DNA of 64,000 nt, taken from assembly GCA_000687655.1 (NCBI GenBank), contig JHWR01000003.1, forward strand, positions 62,001-126,000, read 5' to 3'. The position numbers were made by a program, and so were the translations under genes. Below the pieces are notes generated by a model. It saw nothing but the letters and a program-made list of their open reading frames with translations. It ran no database searches and had not been told where the DNA came from. This document shows positions 8,029-16,917 of this stretch, one piece after another. Position 1 is the first letter of the stretch. Each line of letters starts with the position of its first letter. This stretch comes from Lachnospiraceae bacterium YSB2008 (GTDB lineage: Bacteria > Bacillota > Clostridia > Lachnospirales > Lachnospiraceae).

Positions 8029-9318
8029 CTATTTAACAGGCTTAATTATCTCCTGTCCGCCCATATACGGTCTCAGTGCAACAGGGATATTTACTGAGCC
8101 GTCTTCATTTAAGTTGTTCTCAAGGAAAGCTATGAGCATTCTTGGAGGAGCAACAACGGTATTGTTAAGTGTATGTGCAAGATACTTGGTTCCGTCTTCT
8201 TTCTTTACTCTGATCTTAAGTCTTCTTGCCTGAGCATCTCCGAGATTAGAACAGCTTCCTACCTCGAAGTACTTCTTCTGTCTTGGTGACCATGCTTCAA
8301 CGTCTATAGATTTTACCTTAAGATCTGCAAGGTCGCCTGAGCAGCACTCAAGAGTTCTTACAGGAATATCAAGACTTCTGAAGAGTTCAACTGTGTAGCT
8401 CCAGAGATCATTGAAATACTTCATTGATTCTTCAGGCTTACAAACGACGATCATCTCCTGCTTTTCAAACTGATGTATACGATAAACGCCTCTTTCCTCT
8501 ATACCATGAGCACCCTTCTCTTTTCTGAAGCAAGGTGAATAGCTTGTAAGTGTAAGAGGAAGAGTTTCTTCATCGAGCATTTCATCTATGAAACGACCAA
8601 TCATGGAATGCTCACTGGTTCCGATAAGATAAAGGTCTTCTCCTTCAATCTTATACATCATCTGTTCCATTTCATCGAAGCTCATTACGCCGGTAACAAC
8701 GTCACTTCTTATCATGAAAGGTGGAATACAGTATGTGAAGCCTTTACCTATCATGAAGTCTCTTGCATAAGCCAGTATTGAGCTGTGAAGTCTTGCAACA
8801 TCACCTATAAGGTAATAGAAACCATTTCCGGCTACTTTTCTTGCAGCATCGAGATCTATACCTGCAAGTCTTTCCATTATCTCAGTATGATATGGGATTT
8901 CGAAGTCAGGAATTACAGGCTCACCAAAGCGCTCTACTTCAACATTTTCTGAATCATCTTTTCCTATAGGAACTGAATCATCTATTATGTTTGGAATTGT
9001 CAGCATTATCTCTCTGATTCTTGCATCCAGTTCAGGCTTCTCCTTCTCCAGCTCTGCAAGTCTCTTAGAGAATGAAGCAACTTCAGCCTTTACTGCTTCT
9101 GCTTCTTCTTTCTTGCCCTGTGCCATGAGAGCACCTATCTGCTTGGAAATCTTATTCTTCTTATTTCTGAGATCATCAGCTTCCTGCTGATTCTTTCTGG
9201 TCTTTTCATCCAGCTCTATAACTTCATCAACAAGAGGAAGCTTTCTGTCCTGGAATTTCTTCTTGATATTTTCCTTTACAATGTCAGGGTTTTCCCTTAA
9301 GAATTTCATGTCTAACAT
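8029..9318 (-). CDS. serS: Seryl-tRNA synthetase
   Basis: 429 aa. An N-terminal tRNA-binding coiled coil (about residues 28-100, rich in Lys and Glu) precedes the class II catalytic core: motif 2 CFRKEKGAHGIEERGVYRIH and motif 3 NNTVVAPPRMLIAFLENN. Charges tRNA-Ser with serine. The motif 3 sequence differs from the GSxLAxxRTLxAxLEN form of E. coli and B. subtilis; as far as I know this is common in this bacterial family. Start ATG at 9318. Confidence 0.97.
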   Translation of the reverse strand: MLDMKFLRENPDIVKENIKKKFQDRKLPLVDEVIELDEKTRKNQQEADDLRNKKNKISKQIGALMAQGKKEEAEAVKAEVASFSKRLAELEKEKPELDARIREIMLTIPNIIDDSVPIGKDDSENVEVERFGEPVIPDFEIPYHTEIMERLAGIDLDAARKVAGNGFYYLIGDVARLHSSILAYARDFMIGKGFTYCIPPFMIRSDVVTGVMSFDEMEQMMYKIEGEDLYLIGTSEHSMIGRFIDEMLDEETLPLTLTSYSPCFRKEKGAHGIEERGVYRIHQFEKQEMIVVCKPEESMKYFNDLWSYTVELFRSLDIPVRTLECCSGDLADLKVKSIDVEAWSPRQKKYFEVGSCSNLGDAQARRLKIRVKKEDGTKYLAHTLNNTVVAPPRMLIAFLENNLNEDGSVNIPVALRPYMGGQEIIKPVK

Positions 9319-9359
9319 TTGAGATAGTCTCCTTTATATAATGTTTACTGTATATTTTT

Positions 9360-10103
9360 TTATTGTTCATCAGTTTGAGTTAATGCAAACTTTGAATCTG
9401 CCGGTGCTTTCTTTTTCTTCTTTGCAACAGGCTTTCCGGTTTGAGTTTTTACAGTCTTAGGCTTTTGATTCTTAACAGCCTTAGGCTTTTGAGTTTTAAC
9501 ATCCTTAGTTTTTTGATTCTTAACAACCTTAGGTTTCATTTCACTCGTAAGTGTTTCTGTATCAGGGAAATCACTATCGTTATCTTCTGAAATCCTCATG
9601 AGGTTATTTATTTCCTCATCTATCGTAAGAGCTTTGGCAATAGCCTCTTTCTCTTCTTCCGAAAGATTAACGTATGATTTGCCTTTGATAATCTCTTTTG
9701 CATATGTATAGCAGCCTTCCTTCGAATGCATGGAGCTGAGAACCACTCCACTGCTCTCTCTGTCCAGAAGTGCCACAGAGAAGCTGAGATCACCGGTAAG
9801 GTTGTCAAATGCATCGTACTTAACAACGCCGGTCTTACATATACAGGAATCCGCTCTGAGACGGATCTCTTTATGTTCCTTATGAAGCTTCTTCACGTAT
9901 TTCTTAAGTTTATCTATCTCCTTGAACCTGGCCAGGATAATGTTCTCCAGGTCAGCTCCCTGAGATCCGTTAGTCAGCGCATAATACTTTCTCGACATGG
10001 CTGTCAGCTTTCTGTACATAATGAACAGAAGAACAGCAAGACATATACAGAGTGCAAAAAGTATTATGACTATGACTTCTAGTTTTAATCCAAATACTGT
10101 CAT
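9360..10103 (-). CDS. DUF4446 membrane-anchored protein
   Basis: 247 aa. One N-terminal transmembrane helix (VIVIILFALCICLAVLLFIM, about residues 10-29), a short coiled segment, then the DUF4446 core with KTGVVKYDAFDNLTGDLSFS and SSMHSKEGCYTYAKEI, and a very basic C-terminal tail of 8-residue repeats (about 191-235, VKNQK/VKTQK type). In Clostridia the gene is regularly found beside parAB, as here. Role unknown; the basic tail could bind nucleic acid or a membrane surface (inference). Confidence 0.85.
   Translation of the reverse strand: MTVFGLKLEVIVIILFALCICLAVLLFIMYRKLTAMSRKYYALTNGSQGADLENIILARFKEIDKLKKYVKKLHKEHKEIRLRADSCICKTGVVKYDAFDNLTGDLSFSVALLDRESSGVVLSSMHSKEGCYTYAKEIIKGKSYVNLSEEEKEAIAKALTIDEEINNLMRISEDNDSDFPDTETLTSEMKPKVVKNQKTKDVKTQKPKAVKNQKPKTVKTQTGKPVAKKKKKAPADSKFALTQTDEQ
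9430..9525 (-). repeat. 24-bp tandem repeats coding the basic tail of the DUF4446 protein
   Basis: Four consecutive 24-bp units (9430-9453 degenerate, then 9454-9477, 9478-9501 and 9502-9525) with the pattern CCTTAGGCTTTTGATTCTTA, encoding 8-residue repeats that alternate VKNQKxK and VKTQKxK. Such units may vary in copy number between strains. Confidence 0.85.
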
Positions 10104-10148
10104 TCTGATACTCCCTTATTATATATAGCGCCTGTCATTTGCTTTCGC

Positions 10149-11120
10149 TTATCTGGCGTTATAAAGCATATTCACAATTCTGTCCAGCTCGTCCTGTGAA
10201 GAATACTCAATCTCTATACGGCCTTTGGATTTATCCTTTGCATTGATCTTGGCCTTTGTACCAAGAACATTTTTCAGGTTCTCCTCAATCTCTCTATATA
10301 TGGAAGCAACACGGTCCATTTCACTTGGTGTAGCATAGTCAGCAGGATCTACAGACAGAAGCTTCTTAACGAGCTTTTCTGTATCACGAACAGACATTTT
10401 TCTGTCGTATATAAGCTGAGCAGTTTCTCTCTGAAGTTCGCCGTCAGTAAGTGCAAGAAGCGGTCTTGCGTGGCCTATGGAGAGACGACCGTCTATAAGC
10501 ATTTCCTGAACCTTCTTATCAAGCTTCAGAAGTCTGAGCGAGTTGGTAACAGCTGTACGGCTCTTACTTACTCTGTCGGCAACAACTTCCTGAGTGAGAT
10601 TATACTCATCAATTAAGAGCTTATATGCAGATGCTTCTTCGATAGGATTCAGGTCAGATCTCTGAAGATTCTCTATAAGAGCAACTTCCATCTTCTGCTG
10701 ATCTGAATAATCACGGATTATTACAGGTACTTCCTTGAGACCTGCAAGTCTTGCTGCACGCCATCTTCTCTCGCCGGCAATGATCTCAAACACTTTTCCT
10801 GCCTTGCAGACAACTATAGGTTCTATAACTCCGAACTTCTTGATTGAATCAGCAAGCTCATTAAGAGCAGTTTCATCGAAGTTCTTACGTGGCTGTGAGC
10901 GGTTTGGCTCAATGCTTGATATACTGAGAGTAGTCTCAGCAGGTACTTCCTTAACAACTTCTTTTATTACTTCTTTAGTTACTGCTTTCTCATCGCTTTT
11001 AGCTTTATGAGAAGTAGCTTTCTTTTTAACATCCTTCTTTGCAGAAACATCGGATGAATCATCGGTATTAGTAGGGATGAGTGTGTTGAGACCCCTACCC
11101 AGACCTCTTCTTGCTGCCAT
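10149..11120 (-). CDS. parB: Chromosome partitioning protein ParB/Spo0J
   Basis: 323 aa. N-terminal ParB/Sulfiredoxin CTPase domain (GERRWRAARLAGLKEVPVII and ENLQRSDLNPIEEASAYKLL), a helix-turn-helix (LTQEVVADRVSKSRTAVTNS) and a C-terminal dimerisation domain. Binds parS and loads SMC. It follows parA by 89 bp, with five parS sites just upstream of parA. A Lys/Glu-rich linker (about residues 20-60) precedes the core. Confidence 0.96.
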   Translation of the reverse strand: MAARRGLGRGLNTLIPTNTDDSSDVSAKKDVKKKATSHKAKSDEKAVTKEVIKEVVKEVPAETTLSISSIEPNRSQPRKNFDETALNELADSIKKFGVIEPIVVCKAGKVFEIIAGERRWRAARLAGLKEVPVIIRDYSDQQKMEVALIENLQRSDLNPIEEASAYKLLIDEYNLTQEVVADRVSKSRTAVTNSLRLLKLDKKVQEMLIDGRLSIGHARPLLALTDGELQRETAQLIYDRKMSVRDTEKLVKKLLSVDPADYATPSEMDRVASIYREIEENLKNVLGTKAKINAKDKSKGRIEIEYSSQDELDRIVNMLYNAR

Positions 11121-11209
11121 ATTATCCTCCTTTAGAGTTGCGATATTATGTAAACCAACTCGATTTGCTATGAATAGTTAAATCAGAGTTTCAAATTGTT
11201 GTGATGTAT

Positions 11210-11980
11210 TTATTGATACAGCTTGTTTCTGATTACTTCGTCTGCTAATTCTCTGTATGCTTTTGCTCCTGATGAGCGACTGTCATATAGATTGATTGGA
11301 AGACCAAAACTTGGTGCTTCAGCAAGACGAACATTTCTTGGAACAACTGTATCATATATTATTTGATCAAGATTTTCACGAATATTCATTACTACATCCT
11401 GAGAAAGGTTTGTTCTTGTATCATACATAGTAAATACAACGCCTTCAATCTCAAGAAACTTATTGAGCTGTTTTCTGATCAGGTCGATAGTATATATCAA
11501 CTGTGATAATCCTTCAAGCGCATAGAATTCGCACTGTATTGGAACAATTACCGTGTCGGCTGCTGTAAGAGCGTTTACGGTAAGAAGGCTGAGCGATGGA
11601 GGACAGTCAATAATGATGAAATCAAACTTCTTACGAACTCCTCTCAGAATCTTACGAAGAATCTTCTGATTATCCTCCGTTCCCATCAACTCTATTTCTA
11701 TTCCGGCGAGTTCGATTCCTGAAGGGACAACAGAAAGGTTCTCAAATTGATCCATTATCATGCACTCGCCGAGATTCCTCTCTCCCGTAAGAAGATCGTA
11801 TGTTGAATAATCAACTTTATCCTTTTGAATTCCAAGGCCACTGGACATGTTTCCCTGCGGATCAAGATCAATGGCCAGAACCCTTTTGCCTTTTTCTGCC
11901 AGGCACGCGGACAGGTTTATGGCGGTGGTTGTTTTACCTACGCCACCTTTCTGATTTGTAATTGCTATGATTCTTCCCAT
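11210..11980 (-). CDS. parA: Chromosome partitioning ATPase ParA/Soj
   Basis: 256 aa, close to Soj length. Deviant Walker A NQKGGVGKTTTAIN at residues 8-21 and Walker B region FIIIDCPPSLSLLTVNA. With ParB it segregates origins, and in Bacillus Soj also controls DnaA. Its promoter (12025-12053) has a DnaA-box-like sequence over the -35, and the first parS site is 5 bp further upstream, so ParB spreading and DnaA could both affect expression. Confidence 0.96.
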   Translation of the reverse strand: MGRIIAITNQKGGVGKTTTAINLSACLAEKGKRVLAIDLDPQGNMSSGLGIQKDKVDYSTYDLLTGERNLGECMIMDQFENLSVVPSGIELAGIEIELMGTEDNQKILRKILRGVRKKFDFIIIDCPPSLSLLTVNALTAADTVIVPIQCEFYALEGLSQLIYTIDLIRKQLNKFLEIEGVVFTMYDTRTNLSQDVVMNIRENLDQIIYDTVVPRNVRLAEAPSFGLPINLYDSRSSGAKAYRELADEVIRNKLYQ

Positions 11981-12024
11981 AATTACTCCTTATATAAAAG
12001 TAATATAGTTGTAGTTTCTGAACG

Positions 12025-12053
12025 ATTATAACACTTTTGGATGTTATACACAA
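12025..12053 (-). promoter_or_regulatory. parA promoter overlapping a DnaA-box-like sequence
   Basis: Minus strand -35 TTGTGT (12048-12053), 17-bp spacer, -10 TATAAT (12025-12030), about 45 bp upstream of the parA ATG. TTATACACA reads on the plus strand at 12044-12052, overlapping the -35. The first parS starts at 12058. Confidence 0.7.
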
Positions 12054-12057
12054 TGAA

Positions 12058-12330
12058 TGTTTCACGTGAAACATTCTGATTTAATATAATCAATAACGCT
12101 TTTTGGCGTGGAATATGAAGATGACTGCATAACCAGAATGATTGCGAGAAGTTGTGGGCGATGTTTCACGTGAAACAATTGGTATAAGGATATGGAAGAA
12201 GGATGTTTCACGTGAAACGTTTTGTACGTAATTAGAGGCAGGGATGTTTCACGTGAAACATAAAGAAACCCGCCGGAACGATTCCGACGGGTGTATGACC
12301 TGGTATTATAAAGATGTTTCACGTGAAACA
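12058..12330. other. Cluster of five parS centromere sites
   Basis: The 16-bp palindrome TGTTTCACGTGAAACA occurs at 12058-12073, 12162-12177, 12245-12260 and 12315-12330, and once with a final G at 12204-12219. This is the ParB-binding parS consensus of Firmicutes. Centre spacings are 104, 42, 41 and 70 bp, the first three close to whole helical turns. The last site ends 1 bp before the argS stop. An open frame across the array repeats FHVKH because each site is read in frame; it is not a gene. Confidence 0.96.
12266..12293 (-). terminator. argS terminator inside the parS array
   Basis: Inverted repeat ACCCGCCGGAA/TTCCGACGGGT (one mismatch, 3-nt loop), followed on the minus strand by TTTCTTT. 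It lies between the fourth and fifth parS, about 40-65 bp past the argS stop. Confidence 0.8.
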
Positions 12331-12331
12331 T

Positions 12332-14020
12332 TTACATCTGTTCCACAACGCCGATTCCTAGGAGAGCGAGTGCATCTTTTATGATGCGTCTTGTTATAAC
12401 TACGAGGGATACACGAGCGTTACGAGTTGCTTCATCCTCAACATTGATATGATTGTCAGTGTAGAACTTGTTAAAGCTGTGAGCAACGTCCATGACATAT
12501 CTTGCAATAACTGACGGTTCATACTTTGCAGCAGCATCTTCTATTATAGATGGGAATCTATCAAAGTCTTTAATAAGAGCTATTGAAGCAGGGTCTGTAA
12601 TAAAAGAGTAGTCTATATCAGATATGTCATACTCGCCAACGTTTCTGAGGATGCTGGAACATCTTGCATACGTATACTGAACATATGGGCCGGTTTCTCC
12701 ATCAGGGTTAAGGAGCTTGTTCCAATTGAATGAAACATCTTTGATTCTCTGATTATAGAGATCATTAAACATTACAGCACCAACACCGACAGTCTTGGAA
12801 ACTTCATCCTTGTTTGGAAGATCAGGATTCTTTTCAATGATGATCTCCTTGATCTTACTTATTGCTTCTTTAAGGATATCTTCAGCATATATTACATTTC
12901 CGTCTCTGGTTGAGAGTTTTTCGCCGGCAAGACTGACAAGTCCATATGGTATATGTACGAGAGAGTCAGCAGCCCATTCGTTTCCGAGAAGCTCAACTAC
13001 TTTGAATACCTGTGAGAAGTGAAGCTTCTGTTCCTGGCCGGTAACATACAGACACTTTGTGAAGTTATATGTGTTCTTTCTATAGAATATAGCCGCAATG
13101 TCTCTGGTTGCATATATTGAGCTTCCGTCGTTCTTAAGAATAAGGCAAGGAGGCATATCATATGCTTCAAGGTCAACAATCTTTGCACCTTCACTTTCGG
13201 TGAGCAGACCGGCGTTCTCAATCTTAGAAACAACATCGTCTGTCATATCTCTGTAGAAGCTTTCCCCAGTGAAGTGATCGAAGTCAAGCCCGAGAAGATC
13301 GTAGGTTCTCTTGTATTCAACAAGGCTTATATCTACAAACCATCTCCATATCTTAAGGGCTTCTTCGTCTCCAAGTTCCATCTTGTGGAACCAGGCTCTT
13401 GCTTCGTCTTCAAGGGAAGGATCCTTCTTTGCTTCTTCATGGAAAACAACGTAGAGTCTCATGAGCTCTTCGATTCCCTTTTCCTTTACTGAAGCCTCAT
13501 CGCCCCATTTCTTATATGCTACGATAAGCTTTCCGAACTGCGTTCCCCAGTCGCCAAGATGATTAATTCTTTCTACATGGTATCCCAGCTTGGAATAAAT
13601 CTTATATATGGAATTACCTATGATAGTGGTTCTGAGGTGACCAACATGGAAATTCTTTGCAACGTTTGGTGAAGAATAATCTATACATATGGTTTTGCCA
13701 GCACCCTCATCTGAGCTTCCGAAGTCGTCCTTTGATGCCTTTTCAAGTATGCTCTTAACCAGACCTTCTTTATTAAGGAAGAAATTCACATAGGCACCGT
13801 TTGATTCTACCTTCTGAAGGAAATCAGCAGGTTCGATGTTTGAAGCAATCTCTGAAGCGATTAAAGGTGGTGCCTTACGAAGAGTCTTTGCAAGTCTGAA
13901 GCAAGGGAATGCATAATCACCCATGTCCGGCTTTGGTGGAATCTCAAGTAGATTACCAAGCTCTTCCTTATCTATATCAGGAATGTTCTTTGAAAGTAGT
14001 TCAATGATTTTGTTTTTCAT
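12332..14020 (-). CDS. argS: Arginyl-tRNA synthetase
   Basis: 562 aa class I synthetase. N-terminal additional domain, then the HIGH-type motif in SSPNVAKNFHVGHLRTTIIG, and the catalytic loop GLVSLAGEKLSTRDGN, where arginyl enzymes usually lack a canonical KMSKS. The C-terminal anticodon-binding domain ends ALALLGIGVVEQM. Charges tRNA-Arg. The stop codon abuts the last parS site. Start ATG at 14020. Confidence 0.97.
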   Translation of the reverse strand: MKNKIIELLSKNIPDIDKEELGNLLEIPPKPDMGDYAFPCFRLAKTLRKAPPLIASEIASNIEPADFLQKVESNGAYVNFFLNKEGLVKSILEKASKDDFGSSDEGAGKTICIDYSSPNVAKNFHVGHLRTTIIGNSIYKIYSKLGYHVERINHLGDWGTQFGKLIVAYKKWGDEASVKEKGIEELMRLYVVFHEEAKKDPSLEDEARAWFHKMELGDEEALKIWRWFVDISLVEYKRTYDLLGLDFDHFTGESFYRDMTDDVVSKIENAGLLTESEGAKIVDLEAYDMPPCLILKNDGSSIYATRDIAAIFYRKNTYNFTKCLYVTGQEQKLHFSQVFKVVELLGNEWAADSLVHIPYGLVSLAGEKLSTRDGNVIYAEDILKEAISKIKEIIIEKNPDLPNKDEVSKTVGVGAVMFNDLYNQRIKDVSFNWNKLLNPDGETGPYVQYTYARCSSILRNVGEYDISDIDYSFITDPASIALIKDFDRFPSIIEDAAAKYEPSVIARYVMDVAHSFNKFYTDNHINVEDEATRNARVSLVVITRRIIKDALALLGIGVVEQM

Positions 14021-14053
14021 TTTGTTTCTCCGTTCGTTTGTTTGTGGGGTTAT

Positions 14054-15256
14054 TTATATAGGATAGGAAAATGTAACGAGCGTTCCATTTTCGTGTGATC
14101 CTTTTATATCAAGCTTTCCATCAAGCAGATATATTATTTCATTTGCTTTATGTATGCTGCTGTACCAAGGGCTCTTTTCCATATAGTCATCAGGGATTCC
14201 TGTTCCGTTGTCTTTGACATATGCAGACAGAGTGTTGTTATCATTGCTGAGCTTGATTATGATTCTGTTTGCGTGGGAATGCTTGAATACATTCTCAGTA
14301 AATATATCAAGAAGGTGAATCAGTGAAGTTGCTGCTATGTAGCTTGTCTTTGAAGAAGTGTCCAGACCTTTGTAATCGGTTTCGATTATACAGTCTGAGT
14401 GAGCGTTCTTCTTTGCAGATATAAAATCTTCAAGCATATCCATAAGAGGTTTCTTGGTATCTATATTGTAAAGAACCTTGGAAAGAAGATATGTAATATC
14501 ATCATTGATTCCATCCATATCCTGAAGCAGTTCATTGATAGTCTGTTTCGCTCTCTTAGGGTCGCTGGATATGAGGAACTTTACAGTTTCAAGCTTTGAC
14601 TTGGACTGGTTCAGTTTGGTCTTCACCTTGCGGTCAAGCATTGATGACATATAGCTCTTATCAAATGCATCTATCTTAAGTATATTCTTTCCATGCTTTG
14701 TAATCTCATCACGCATCTCGGAAAGCTTCTTTGAAGAATCTTCAGACTCAGAACTTGTAATGGTATCGGAAGTGCTGTTTTTCTGTTTCGCTGAAGCAAG
14801 TTCCGATCTAAGGGACTGAGTTTCTTTCTCAAGAGAAGTGAGGTCACTCTTTGTATCTTCCAGTTCAAGAGAAAGATCTTTAATCGATAATTCGGCGGCC
14901 TTAAGAAGCTTCATTTTTCTGGAGATGAATTTGAGGTTTGAAGTTTCTTCAGAAATCTTAGCACTCAGAAGTCTTTGCTCATTTAACAAAGCAACAATCT
15001 CTTCATCAATCTTTGATTCTTTACCGCTTTCGGTTTTGTCCTTAGGCATAGGAGTAAAGAGATCTCGCTTGGACGATGTATTAAGAGAGTATATACTTTT
15101 GGTCTTGTTCAATTCGTCCAGCTTGATATTAAGCTCAAACAGTGAAGTCTTATAATGCTCAAGATTGTCTGTGCATTCCTTGTGCCTGTTTGTGAAAAAT
15201 GTAAGCATCTCGGAATTAGTTTTTGTAAGTATAGAGATATTCTTATCTTCGTTCAT
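14054..15256 (-). CDS. Coiled-coil sensor kinase-like protein with GHKL ATPase domain, H-box apparently lost
   Basis: About 400 aa, soluble. Long coiled coils (about residues 25-65 and 80-165), a helical region resembling the HisKA_3/DegS dimerisation domain (RKVKTKLNQSKSKLETVKFL...SSDPKRAKQTI), then a GHKL ATPase with N-box ENVFKHSHAN, G1 DNGTGIPDD and final NGTLVTFSYP. No histidine stands where DegS-type kinases have their phospho-acceptor. The ATG at 15256 (MNEDKN) is preferred because GAGGTG lies 4 nt upstream; an in-frame TTG at 15268 also exists. It follows dacA almost directly. No cognate response regulator is nearby. Confidence 0.7.
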   Translation of the reverse strand: MNEDKNISILTKTNSEMLTFFTNRHKECTDNLEHYKTSLFELNIKLDELNKTKSIYSLNTSSKRDLFTPMPKDKTESGKESKIDEEIVALLNEQRLLSAKISEETSNLKFISRKMKLLKAAELSIKDLSLELEDTKSDLTSLEKETQSLRSELASAKQKNSTSDTITSSESEDSSKKLSEMRDEITKHGKNILKIDAFDKSYMSSMLDRKVKTKLNQSKSKLETVKFLISSDPKRAKQTINELLQDMDGINDDITYLLSKVLYNIDTKKPLMDMLEDFISAKKNAHSDCIIETDYKGLDTSSKTSYIAATSLIHLLDIFTENVFKHSHANRIIIKLSNDNNTLSAYVKDNGTGIPDDYMEKSPWYSSIHKANEIIYLLDGKLDIKGSHENGTLVTFSYPI

Positions 15257-15264
15257 ATGGCACC

Positions 15265-16767
15265 TCAATCATCTTTTTTGAAAACGCCTTTGTTCCGCTT
15301 TTTTCTTTCTCTTTCTTTTTTAACATCCATATATTTCTTATAGAAATATCCGCCAATTACCAGAAGTATTGGTGTGATGAATAATAATTTATGGGAAGCA
15401 AATGTATCGCCGATCTTTTTGAAGAATCTTAGAGGATCAGCACCTTTTCTTTTGGGGACTGAATCTCCGGGCGTTGCATTTATATACACAGCATCTGTTT
15501 TTGTCGAGAGACTGGAGTATATCTCGGCCTCGCCGACTATATGATCTTCATACGTGACCACGACAGTTCCCAGTACATTTTCCTTGTCCGATTTTGAGAA
15601 GTTTATCTTCTGCCTGAACTTAGATACATCAACGTAATTTCTTATATTAACACTGAAGTTTCTGTCAATGCTGTAATCCTTGAACTTGATATTGGATACA
15701 CTGCTATAGGTTGACATAATACTGGAATCTGAATTTGCAGCTGCATCTGACAACTTGAAATTCTGAAGCGGTTTATATGAGATGTAGTTGTTGAAGCAGA
15801 AGTCGAAAAGTGTAGCAGCATCGAAGAACTTGTTATCATCAGGAGAACAGTTCATAACAGATGCACAAAGTCTTCGGCCGTCTCTTTCGGCATATGCGAC
15901 TATCGCTCCATTTCCGTCATCCGTATAACCGGTCTTACCACCTGTGGCATTTGCATAATAGAATTTACTTTCTTTCGAAATCATATGATTTCTTGTGAAG
16001 AACTGTCTTTCGTTCTTGTTGAGATTTGTAGGCGGTATAGTATAAGAGAATGTCGATGTTATCTTTTTATATGTAGAGTTCTTATAAGCGTCACAGCCTA
16101 TCAGAGCCATATCATATGCGCATGAATAATGATTCTCGTTGAAAATTCCGTTTGGTGTTACAAAATGAGAATTCACACAGCCAAGCTTATCTGCAGTTTT
16201 ATTCATGAGGCTTGCAAATGCATCGTAATCTCCGGATACGGTTCTTCCGAGAGCAAATGCAACCTCGTTGGAAGAGTAGAGCATGAGAGCGTACAGGAGG
16301 TTTTCAACCGTAAGCTCTTCGCCACTCTGAAGATATATAGTAACGTAACTCTGTGGGACAAGGTCATTATCACTTCCTTTTATAGTAACCTTGTCGGAAA
16401 GAGAGAGATTCTCAATAGCAAGAAGTGCTGTAAGAATCTTGGTTGTACTTGCCGGATAGGTTTTCTGGAAGGCATTCTTCTCATAAAGAACCTCGCCGGT
16501 ATCTACATCCATAACGACAGCTGAAGTTGCAGTAATATCAGGTGCGTCGTTTGGAATAGGGACTGAAGGAGTTGCATCACTGGAGCTTGCATTTCCTGCG
16601 ACATTGATAGCCCTGTGATACAGCTTGCTGATCTTGTCCTCCTTGGCATCAGTTTCAGTTGCTGCGCCGACTGTAAGTCCCGGGATAAGACATGCAAGTA
16701 CAAGACATATCGCTATTAAGTTTGATATTAGTCTCTTGTTTTTAAGCATATGCTTTTTGTTCCTCAT
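15265..16767 (-). CDS. dacA: D-alanyl-D-alanine carboxypeptidase (penicillin-binding protein 5 type)
   Basis: 500 aa. Signal segment (LISNLIAICLVLACLIPGL), then the S11 peptidase core with SxxK in PASTTKIL, SxN in YSSNEVAFALG and KTG in GGKTGYTDDGNG. A PBP5 C-terminal domain, a membrane helix (LLFITPILLVIGGYFYKKY) and a basic tail follow. It trims the terminal D-Ala of peptidoglycan stem peptides at the outer face of the membrane. Alternative start ATG at 16749 has AGGA 11 nt upstream. Promoter at 16787-16815. Confidence 0.93.
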   Translation of the reverse strand: MRNKKHMLKNKRLISNLIAICLVLACLIPGLTVGAATETDAKEDKISKLYHRAINVAGNASSSDATPSVPIPNDAPDITATSAVVMDVDTGEVLYEKNAFQKTYPASTTKILTALLAIENLSLSDKVTIKGSDNDLVPQSYVTIYLQSGEELTVENLLYALMLYSSNEVAFALGRTVSGDYDAFASLMNKTADKLGCVNSHFVTPNGIFNENHYSCAYDMALIGCDAYKNSTYKKITSTFSYTIPPTNLNKNERQFFTRNHMISKESKFYYANATGGKTGYTDDGNGAIVAYAERDGRRLCASVMNCSPDDNKFFDAATLFDFCFNNYISYKPLQNFKLSDAAANSDSSIMSTYSSVSNIKFKDYSIDRNFSVNIRNYVDVSKFRQKINFSKSDKENVLGTVVVTYEDHIVGEAEIYSSLSTKTDAVYINATPGDSVPKRKGADPLRFFKKIGDTFASHKLLFITPILLVIGGYFYKKYMDVKKERERKKRNKGVFKKDD

Positions 16768-16786
16768 TCATGATATGAAGCATTAC

Positions 16787-16815
16787 ATTTTAGCGTGAAA
16801 CAAACAGTAAAACAA
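16787..16815 (-). promoter_or_regulatory. Promoter of dacA
   Basis: Minus strand -35 TTGTTT (16810-16815), 17-bp spacer, -10 TAAAAT (16787-16792), about 20 bp upstream of the annotated ATG. Confidence 0.6.
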
Positions 16816-16868
16816 TGCTACATAGATATCAACATTATGATATAAAGGGGTTTAAAAATCAAGAAAAA

Positions 16869-16894
16869 GAATCCGGCCGTAAACGACCGGATTC
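16869..16894. terminator. Terminator after the zinc-ribbon gene
   Basis: Arms GAATCCGGCCGT and ACGACCGGATTC with one mismatch and a very short loop; followed on the minus strand by CTTTTTCTTGATTTTT. It separates this gene from dacA. Confidence 0.85.
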
Positions 16895-16917
16895 TCCTAA
16901 AAATATAGATAATATGA

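Noticed and set aside
12062-12331. Open frame of 89 codons on the minus strand with repeated FHVKH
   Set aside because: Every FHVKH is a translated parS palindrome and the frame starts from a site inside the array; it is a by-product of the centromere, not a protein.
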